Below, in pieces: positions 55,622 to 64,000 of a DNA stretch of 64,000 bases. Where the stretch lies: contig NZ_CP083582.1 of the NCBI RefSeq assembly GCF_020091585.1, forward strand, positions 558,001-622,000, read 5' to 3'. Position numbers and translations under genes: made by a program. Source of the DNA: Kovacikia minuta CCNUW1 (GTDB lineage: Bacteria; Cyanobacteriota; Cyanobacteriia; Leptolyngbyales; Leptolyngbyaceae). The number at the start of each line of letters is the position of its first letter. Position 1 is the first letter of the stretch. The notes beneath the pieces were generated by a model, which worked only from the letters and a program-made list of their open reading frames with translations, was not told the DNA's origin and made no database searches.

Positions 55622-58517
55622 ATGGCATCAGGTACTGAGTACGCACAGGAATACCAAGAGGCTCAAAAGGCTTATGTACAGGGAAACTATCAGGAAGCCG
55701 CTGAGATCGTCGATCGCCTGGTGAAATCCTTCCCCGATGATCCAAGTGCTTCCCTGCTGCGGGGGCACATCTATTGCTATGGATTGCAGCAGTTTGAGGT
55801 TGCCAAAGAGCAATACAACTCCGTACTTGCCCTGACCTCCAATGAGGATTTTAGCCGGCTATGCCAATGAGGGGTTGGCTTACATCAACCAATTTGAATC
55901 AGAGGGGGCAACCCCGATCGGGGAAGCTGCGAACTCGGCAGAGAATGTCGCTGTTGCCGATCACACCCCCACAACCTGGCAGGAAGGGGAAAGCCTAGGG
56001 CTAAACGATGATGACTTCAACTTTGATGACCTGAATTTTGATAGCCCACCTGAGCCAGGCTACGAGCAGAGTTTTGGTTCATCCAACTCTCTGGATGGCT
56101 CATTTGAGAATAATTTGGCTGATAACGGCAGCTTCTCGAACCAGTTTGGCTCAGAGCTGGACGATGATGCCTTTGCCGACCCCTTTGCGTTGGATCAGGC
56201 CCTGCCCGATACCCTAGAGGACGATGCTCCGTTTCAATCACCCCTGGAAGAACCGTCGCCTTTTTCTACCCCCGGTGCGTCCTCTGATCCTGGCTTTGGT
56301 ACAGGAGTAGGGTCAGGAGACTTTTCTACGGCGATGGATGATTTTGACGATGCGTTTGCGCCGCTGGATTTAAATGAAGCCGCCCAATCCCAGTATCCCT
56401 CCTATTCCTTTGAAAATGAGGGAGCTGTAGTCGATCGTCCCGCTGAAACATCCCCCCCTTTCCCCGCTCCCACGACTCCCCGGAGTGAAGATGAGACATT
56501 ATTTATGGGAAGTACTGGGATCTATGATGATGGGGGGCAAGCCTTCGACTTTTCGCCGACCGACGATCAGTTTAATTCCCCCACCCATAACCAATTTGAT
56601 TCCCCTACCTATGCCGATCTGGGTGCCTCAGACGATTCTTTCTACGGTTCCGCGGCTGGTGCTGGCGTAAGCACTGGGGATCAAAATAACGCTGACTTTC
56701 TAGATGAGTTTGATGAGTTCGACGATTTAGGCAATCTCTCAGACTTTGATCTGTCGGAGAATTCCGCTGGATTTACCAGTCCCGCAGTGGGGGCGGGGTT
56801 CAATTTAACCAGTAGTAGTAGCAGTAGTGGGGCGATCGCTGACCGAGGATTTTCTGATTCAGACGCCCTCAGTTTTAACGATAGTGGTGGTCGTGGCATC
56901 GTCCGGGATGATGAGGTGTTCAGTATCTCTGGCACATCCGATCAGGTTCCCACCTTTACCCAGATGGATCAACCCGTGGCGGAAACTGCTCCCACTGTTG
57001 AGCAGGGAGCACTTGCCTTTCTGGAAAATGCACCCGTTGAACGCAAGCTGCTGTATACCGCGATCTCTGCTGGTATCTTTTCGGCGGCAGCGGTGGCGAT
57101 CGTCAGCTTCTTCTCTTCCCTGAGCGCAACCGATGTTTCTGTTAGCAGTGCGCCTGGACTGGAAAGGCTATCGGGTGAACAAAAACAACTGGTGGATCGA
57201 TCTGCCTCAGATAACCTGATTTCTAAACTCCGTTGGACGGGTTTGACGATGGCTGTGGTCGGTGGGCTGTCGGGTGGGCTGGCTGCCTTTGCGATCGGGC
57301 AATTCACTGCGAAAAAGATTAAGCGCTCCACCGACAACTTGCAAGCTCAGTTCAATGCGGTTTCCCAGGGTAATCTCAACGCTCGTGCCACGGTCTATGC
57401 CGAAGATGAGTTTGGGCAATTGTCTACGGGTTTCAACCAGATGGCGCGAGTGATTCTGACCACCACTAGCGAAGCCCAGCGCAAGGCAGAAGAACAGGAG
57501 CAGGCAAAAGAAGATCTGCAACGTCAGGTCATTCGGTTGCTGGATGATGTGGAAGGGGCTGCAAGAGGTGACCTGACCGTGCAGGCAGAAGTGACGGCTG
57601 ACGTTCTAGGAGCTGTCGCCGACTCCTTCAACCTGACGATTCAAAACCTGCGAGAAATTGTGCAACAGGTAAAGGTTGCTGCCCGTCAGGTGAGTAAAGG
57701 GTCTACCGATAACGAAATGTTTGCCCGCAGTCTGTCCTCAGACGCTCTGCGGCAGGCAGAGGAACTGGCAGTCACGCTTAACTCGGTGCAGGTGATGACT
57801 GAATCCATTCAGCGGGTGGCAGAAAGTGCCCGCGAAGCGGAGGAAGTTGCCCGTTCGGCATCGGCAACCGCCCTTAAGGGTGGGGAAGCGGTGGAACGCA
57901 CCGTCGCAGGAATTCTGGAAATCCGCGAAACGGTGGCTGAAACAACGCGCAAAGTGAAACGGCTGGCAGAATCTTCCCAGGAGATTTCCAAGATTGTGGC
58001 GTTGATTTCCCAGATTGCATCCCGTACCAACCTGCTGGCGTTGAACGCTAGTATTGAGGCAGCCCGTGCTGGGGAAGCGGGGCGTGGGTTCGCCATTGTG
58101 GCAGATGAGGTGCGTCAGCTAGCAGACCGGGCAGCCAAAGCATCGAAGGAAATTGAGCAGATTGTGTTGCAAATTCAGGGTGAAACGGGTTCCGTGATGA
58201 CCGCAATGGAAGAAGGAACCCAGCAGGTCATTGAGGGCACGCGCCTGGCTGAGCAGGCGAAGCGATCGCTGGAGGACATCATTCAGGTGTCCAATCGGAT
58301 TGATGTCCTGGTTCGTTCAATTACAGCTGACACGGTTGAGCAAACCGAAACGTCGCGAGCGGTCGCTCAGGTGATGCAGTCTGTTGAATTAACTGCCCAG
58401 GAAACCTCCCAGGAGGCACAACGGGTATCTGCCTCGCTGCAAAACCTGGTTGGTGTTGCCCGTGATTTGTTAACCTCAGTAGAACGGTTCCGGGTAGAAA
58501 CGATTGAGCGAAAGTAG
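55622..58517 (+). CDS. hmpD: Methyl-accepting chemotaxis receptor (PilJ/HmpD type), with one frameshift
   Basis: ATG 55622 has AGGAGA-like GGGAGAAGG ahead. The start segment ([21 protein letters not shown]) is TPR-like. After about 78 codons the frame changes near 55855 (an extra C in AGCCGG); the rest continues with [12 protein letters not shown]. Next is a long acidic disordered region (about 300 residues, [12 protein letters not shown]-like), two membrane helices, HAMP domains, and a methyl-accepting signalling domain with the conserved [20 protein letters not shown]. Apart from the shift the receptor is complete. Either a real lesion or a sequence error. Confidence 0.88.
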
Positions 58518-58551
58518 GGAATGGGGAGTAGGGAATGGGGAGTAGGGAATG
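58517..58551. repeat. Heptanucleotide array GGGAATG/GGGAGTA, five units
   Basis: Alternating GGGAATG and GGGAGTA, five 7-bp units, beginning at the last base of the hmpD stop codon. Confidence 0.9.
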
Positions 58552-58563
58552 GGGTGCCTATAC

Positions 58564-58598
58564 TGACACCTGACACCTGACACCTGACACCTGACACC
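58564..58598. repeat. Heptanucleotide array (TGACACC)5
   Basis: Five identical 7-bp units between hmpD and hmpE; the reverse complement family of the GTCAGGT arrays. Confidence 0.95.
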
Positions 58599-58640
58599 CA
58601 TCTGTAGCAACCACATTTTCCAAAGGGATGGGATACTACC

Positions 58641-61600
58641 ATGCAGCCTGAACAGCAACAGCGAATCATGGGCTACTTCATTGAGGAGGCGAAAGACCAT
58701 CTCAACACGATCGAGCAGGGGTTGCTGAATTTGCAAAGCACGATCGAAGACCCGGAAATGGTGAACGAATTATTCCGGGCGGCGCATTCGGTCAAGGGTG
58801 GAGCAGCAATGCTGGGGTTAAACAGTATCCAGCACGTTTCCCACCGCATGGAAGATTTCTTCAAAATCCTGAAGGAATCCCAGGTAACGGTTGATCAAAA
58901 GTTGGAGAGCCTGTTTCTACGGACTTTTGATGCCCTCCAGGAGTTGCTGGAGCAGCTTCAGGGACCCTTTGGTTTAACCGATGAAACGGCAAGTGCTACA
59001 GTTGCTGCGGTTGAACCGACTTTTGTAGAGCTAGAACAGCATTTAAATAGCTTGGTGTTGACCACGGGTGGAGCGCAGCGCCTTTCCTCAGGCTTTTTCT
59101 CCGAATCGGATCTGCAAGCGGTTCCGGTTTCCCTGTCTCAGGTGGATGGTGCGCTGGCACAAAGTTTTGGCAGCGAAGTTCCAGTGCAACTACGTGAAAT
59201 GCTACGGCTCTTCAAACAATCGGAGTTTGGTGCAGATAGCCGTCAGCAGTTGCAAGAGATTTGCCGCAGCTTAACTCAGATTGGACAGCAATTTGACTTG
59301 TACGCCTGGTGTCAATTGGTTGAGACGGCAAGACAGGCGATCGCGAACCCCGACAACAGCTATCGTGTCCTGGCACCTGTCGTTATTCAAGGACATCAAA
59401 CAGGCACAGGATTTGGTGTTATCGGGTCGATCAATTGAAATTGTCCCCTGTGCCCAATTGCAGGCGTTAGTCCCCGCGCAACCAAGCGAATCGGTCGCTG
59501 TGGGTGATGATTTCGCGGATCTGCTGGCAACGGCAGATGATGCCGATCTGTCGCTCGACTTCTCTGAGTTCTCCGAAACAAGCGATGATTCCCTGTTCGA
59601 TGATCTGGATGTGGCAACACCCTCTGAAGTCAGCAATCCCTTCGCTGAAATGGGGTTTGGGGACAGTTTGAGCGAAGCACCGGCGCGACCGGGGCGGGGC
59701 GATCGCACCGGACCTGAGATGGGTATGGCAGAACTCAATAGTTTGGCCGATCTGTTTGAAGGGGGTGAACTCCCCGACCTGGGTGCAACCTGGCAGGAAG
59801 AGGAAATTATTGGTGAAGCAAGCGATATCCTGGCGGTTGGTTCTACCGGGGTTCCTGACCAGTTTGATGCCTCTGCCGACTTTTCTGACTTGCTGTTTGA
59901 CGAATCACCCACCCACCCAACAGAATCTCCATCCTTCTCTACCGATGATGATTTGAATGATCTGTTTGGAGACGATCTTCTAGAAGACGAGCCTTCTGGT
60001 AGTGAGACGACTGACTCCACTGACTTGTTTGCGTCTTCCCCAGAGGATGATTTGGCGGATCTGCTGTCAATTTCCACCGTTGAGCAATCAACCAATTCTG
60101 AGGTGGGGAATGCAGAGCAACCCCTGTTTGATGCGGATGATCCCTTTGGTGAATTCGATCTGGATCAGGGCGGTGGTACAAGCGCTTTAACGGATGTAGG
60201 GCTGGATCTTGCTTCTGACCAATCAGATTTGGTTCTGGGAGATGATTTGGGTGAGTTGTTCTCTGGTATGGACGATACGGATCTTTCTCTTTCAGAATTT
60301 GCCGATCGCTCAGAACCTCCCCTCCCCCCCCTGGATCTGGAAGATCTGGATAACCCCTTTGCCCGCGCTTTCGATGCTCAACCCGATGCAACTCCCCTGG
60401 CTGAAGCGTCGATCGCTTCTTCCGATAGTGATCTCTGGTTTGAAACTGCTCAACCAGAATTAAACCAGGGTTCGACAGAAGCAGACGGTGCTGATTCTGA
60501 TTTGGGAGATCTGTTTGGGGAGGCTCCAATTACAGCCCTGGAGGATACCAGTGACCTGGGCGACCTGTTTGGGGATACCCCTACCCCATCATCCGAAGCT
60601 GGCTTTGATCTGGACAATCTGTTGGATCAGGAATTGACCCTGGCAGCGGACGATCGCTCACCTGCGGCAGATCTGTTCAGCCTCGACAGCCCAGATACCG
60701 CGATTGAAGAATTATCTGAAGAACTGTCTGGAAGCGACTCCGACTTTGGTGATTTATTTGCCGCCTCTGCCGCAGATGACCTGAATGCCGACGATGATTT
60801 AGTTCTGGAAGAATTGGTGGCGGATGGGTCTGACCTATCGGTAACTTCCGATCTGTCCGCAGCAATGGCTTCCGGCGAGGGTGAAGGGTCTCCCCTATCC
60901 GAAGAGATTCCCGATCCCTGGAGTACTTCTGTCCAGGGGGAAGATCCATCCTTCTCATTGGACGCTTTAGATCTGGATGGATTGGACAGTAGAATTGCCG
61001 CTGAGCCTTCTACTGAAGTACCCCCTTCAGAGCTGAACCTGGATCTGGGTGATCTGGACTTTGGAGAAGCGCAGAGCGGTGATCTCACCCTGGAGAATGA
61101 GGTCAGCCAGGATATGGAAGAACTCATTGGTGAGATGGAATTTGGAGATCTGGGGGCGATCTCAGAAGCCGACGCCTTCTCAGACCAGATTCAAGCAGTG
61201 GATTCCTCTTCTGTTGAAGAATTACTCGATCTCGATTCCCTGGCTGAACCCATTGCGGGTACTTCAGGTACAGGAAGCCTCGACCTGACTAGCGATCCCT
61301 TCGATTTTGGTGAACTTAGTTCCGATAGCTCAGACGCAACTCCTCTAGAACCCCTGGATCTGGGAAATGAAGATGCCTTTGACTTTGGTGAAATCAGTTC
61401 TGAGTCCGACCATTCCGACCTATCCTCCGCAGGCACATTAGACCTGGGTGAATCCCTCGTGGGGGATTTAGGGCTGGACAACGCCGATACTTCCCCAGCA
61501 GAACCCCTGGATCTGGGAGGTGACGACGCCTTTGACTTTGGCGAAATCAGTTCTGAGTCCGACCTATCCTCCGCAGGCACATTAGACCTGGGTGAATCCT

Positions 61601-64000
61601 TTGACCTGGGGGATTTAGGGTTGGACAACGCCGATACTTCCCCAGCAGAACCCCTGGATCTGGGAGGTGACGACGCCTTTGACTTTGGTGAAATCAGTTC
61701 TGAGTCCGACCTATCCTCCGCAGGCACATTAGACCTGGGTGAATCCTTTGACCTGGGGGATTTAGGGCTGGACAACGCCGATACTTCCCCAGCAGAACCC
61801 CTGGATCTGGGAAGTGACGACGCCTTCGACTTTGGTGAAATCAGTTCTGAGTCCGACCTATCCTCCGTAGAATCCTTCGACCTGGGTGAATCCTTCGACC
61901 TGGGGGATTTAGGGTTGGACAACGCCGATACTTCCCCAGCAGAACCCCTGGATCTGGGAAGTGACGACGCTTTCGACTTTGGCGAAATCAGTTCTGAGTC
62001 CGACCTATCCTCCGTAGAATCCTTCGACCTGGGGGATTTAGGGCTGGATAGTGCAGAGGCATCCGCTGCGGAAACGCTTGACTTTGGTAACGAGTTGTTT
62101 GAACCAGAAGCCGTCGATCTTTCCTTTGGGCTGACGGAACTTTCTGACCTGTCTGAAGCGGAAGTTGAGTTGAATGGAACTGAACAGGCTGCTACGGAAT
62201 TGGGCGATTTAGATGATTTACTGGCTGGGGAATCTGCCCCGTCAGTGACCGACGAGTTCGCTGATTTTGACAACTTGTTGGGCGAACAGCCTGCGATCGA
62301 TGGCACCCATGAATTTGCCGAACTGGGCGATTTTGCCCTGGAAGAGCCGGGGGCAGCAACCACCGATGGCTTTGAAGATTTAGATGATCTCCTGGGGCAG
62401 GAACCTGCATCTGCGACAGAAAACTTCCCAGAGCTGGAAGAGCTGGTTGGCGAAGAACCGCCTGGTGATAACGGTTTTGCAGATTTAGATGATCTGCTGA
62501 GTGAGAATACATCTCCCATTCCCTCGATCGACAGCCTCAGTTCTACGAGTCATTTGCTTGGTACCGATGCCCTGGCAGAAACTTCCGCTGCCGGAGATTT
62601 TTCCGACCTGGAAGCTTTATTACAGGATGATGGAATTGAGCCAACTCCCGAAGCTCCTCATTTAGGGGATACCTCGTCTGACGACAGCGGGTTTGATGAG
62701 TTGGATGATTTGCTGAAGGATGCTGAGGAAAAGATCGGTGGCCATTCCAGCCTCATGGCAACGCGTGGGATTCCCCCTCAAAACCGACGCTTAGCTCGTC
62801 CAGGGCGGGTCTTTAGTGAACAGACCATGCGGGTTCCCGTGAAGCATCTCGATAACCTCAGCAATCTGGTTGGGGAACTGGTGGTAAATCGCAATAGCCT
62901 GGAGCAGGATCAGGAACGCTTGCGCCAGTCGCTTGATAATTTGCTCTACCAGGTGCAGCAACTCAGTGATGTGGGGCAGCGGATGCAGGATCTGTATGAA
63001 CGATCGCTGCTGGAAAGCTCGCTTCTAGCCAGTCGCCAGAGCTACCGTCAGGGTGGCACCCATGTATCGCGGGAGGGCGGCGGAACCGTAACCCATACCA
63101 CGGGTAGTTCTGCGGTTGAATATGATCCCCTGGAGATGGATCGATTTACCGGCTTTCATAGCCTCTCCCAGGAGATGATTGAGCTAATTGTGCGGGTACG
63201 GGAATCTGCCTCTGACATTGAGTTCATTGTGGATGAGACAGACCAGGTGACGCGCATGTTCCGCCAGGTCACCACTCAACTTCAAGAGGGGCTGACCCGA
63301 TCGCGCATGGTGCCATTTGCTCAAACTGCCGATCGCCTCCCCCGTGCCGTGCGAGATATTGCCATGAAGGTCGGTAAGCAGGCGGAGTTGCAGATCGAAG
63401 GGCGTGAAACCCTGATCGATAAGATGATTCTGGAGCAACTCTATGACCCCATGACCCACCTGGTTAATAATGCCATTACCCACGGGATTGAACCACCCGA
63501 TGTGCGACGGGCAGCCGGAAAATCTCCTGTCGGCAAGATTATTATCCGTGCCTTCCACCAGGGGAACCAAACCATCATCTCGTTCTCCGATGATGGGGCG
63601 GGCATTGATGTTGAAGGGGTGAAGGCAAAGGCAATTGAAAAAGGGCTAATCTCCCCTGCTGAATCTCGCAGTATGACGCGCCTGGATGTCTATGATTTGC
63701 TGTTCCAACCTGGGTTTACCACCAAAGATCAGGCAGATGACTATGCCGGACGGGGCGTGGGAATGGATGTGGTACGCACCAGTCTGAGCGAAATTCGGGG
63801 GGTGATTAACACGGACTCTAATCAGGGCAAGGGAACCACCTTTACGATTCGCCTGCCCCTGACCTTGAGTATTTCGAAGGCACTCTGTTGCATTAGCGAT
63901 CGCGCCCGCATTGCGTTTCCGATGGATGGGGTCGAAGATATGCTCGATGTCCCCAAAGATCGGATTCAAACCAATGCCGAAGGGCAACCTTGTTTGCCCT
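58641..64000 (+). CDS. hmpE: CheA-type histidine kinase (HmpE/PilL), one frameshift, 3' partial
   Basis: An N-terminal Hpt domain has phosphoacceptor His49 (AAHSVKGGAAMLG). At about 59391 an extra G shifts the frame (Q|D-I-K-Q-A-Q-D-L-V-L on rejoining); from there the frame stays open to the right edge. A 1.1-kb-plus acidic disordered region follows, with five 147-153-bp repeats (61351-62060), then the CheA dimerisation helices (VPVKHLDNLSNLVGELVVNR), the catalytic ATPase domain (LVNNAITHG, DDGAGI, GRGVGMDVV, GKGTTF) and the start of a CheW-like domain at the edge. CheW and receiver parts probably continue outside. Confidence 0.88.
61351..62060 (+). repeat. Intragenic tandem repeats in hmpE (147-153 bp units)
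   Basis: The segment CCCCTGGATCTGGGA recurs at 61351, 61504, 61651, 61798 and 61945, spacing 153, 147, 147 and 147 bases. Each unit encodes about 49 residues, acidic and rich in Asp-Leu-Gly, FDFGEISSES and FDLGDLGLD. The last copy is incomplete. Confidence 0.9.

Noticed and set aside
59271-60095. 274-codon minus-strand open frame opposite hmpE
   Set aside because: Same cause: antisense of Asp/Leu-rich coding sequence, Ser-rich and without homology pattern.
61351-62060. hmpE repeats as a CRISPR-like or satellite array
   Set aside because: The units keep the reading frame (multiples of 3) and encode a continuous acidic protein region.
61191-62519. 442-codon minus-strand open frame opposite hmpE
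   Set aside because: It is a Ser/Lys/Pro-rich mirror of the acidic repeat region of hmpE and has no domain pattern of its own.

Overview
The window is from a filamentous cyanobacterium, probably of the Leptolyngbya/Oscillatoria type. The signs are abundant GCGATCGC (HIP1) octamers, cyanobacterial and plastid families (CRR7, Ycf51, DUF2854, an RRM protein followed by rpsU), an ethylene-receptor-type kinase, spacers filled with heptanucleotide tandem repeats, and a complete hmp-type gliding/hormogonium chemotaxis locus.

Layout. 1-5.2 kb: the 3' part of a haemagglutinin-repeat/CHAT protease gene overlaps a TIR-CHASE2 membrane protein gene by one base. 5.4-6.9 kb: RNA-binding protein, ribosomal protein bS21, a pentapeptide-repeat protein and a small unknown protein. 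7.2-8.5 kb: an ethylene-receptor-like histidine kinase interrupted by an in-frame TAG. 9.2-15.1 kb: S-layer-homology protein, CRR7, DUF2854, two small conserved proteins, a lone receiver, a carotenoid-isomerase-like flavoprotein and tRNA-Thr. 15.2-24.5 kb: RNase III, two more frame-disrupted histidine kinases, a RibD-like reductase, a FemAB-like acyltransferase, a peptidoglycan-binding protein and a receiver. 24.9-29.1 kb: Hsp20, DnaK, a LOG-family enzyme and a RelE/ParE toxin-antitoxin operon with a palindromic operator. 29.3-37.7 kb: a leftward run (iron-dependent-type dehydrogenase, aminotransferase, DUF4129, DUF4350, MoxR, DUF58), then Ycf51, a TPR protein and an IscA/SufA protein. 38-47.4 kb: a DUF6930-like protein, a Uma2 nuclease, an intact IS256-family element, a 1603-residue TamB and ClpP. 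47.5-50.4 kb: a toxin-antitoxin island with a duplicated antitoxin, a broken BrnT and two DUF433/DUF5615 pairs. 50.5-64 kb: hmpF, divergent from hmpA-hmpB-hmpC-hmpD-hmpE; hmpE runs off the right edge.

How genes work together. The hmp genes encode a complete chemosensory pathway (receptor, CheW, CheA, CheY-type regulators, PatA-like regulator, coiled-coil HmpF) that controls type IV pilus motility in filamentous cyanobacteria. MoxR, DUF58, DUF4129 and DUF4350 form a conserved envelope-associated module. The CHAT and TIR-CHASE2 genes are translationally coupled and pair a caspase-like protease with a TIR domain under a periplasmic sensor; this is the best candidate here for an undescribed signalling or self-killing system.

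A caution. Five genes in the window, all signal-transduction genes, carry one stop codon or one single-base frameshift each while both halves stay well conserved. This could be real decay or residual sequencing error, and the sequence alone cannot decide.
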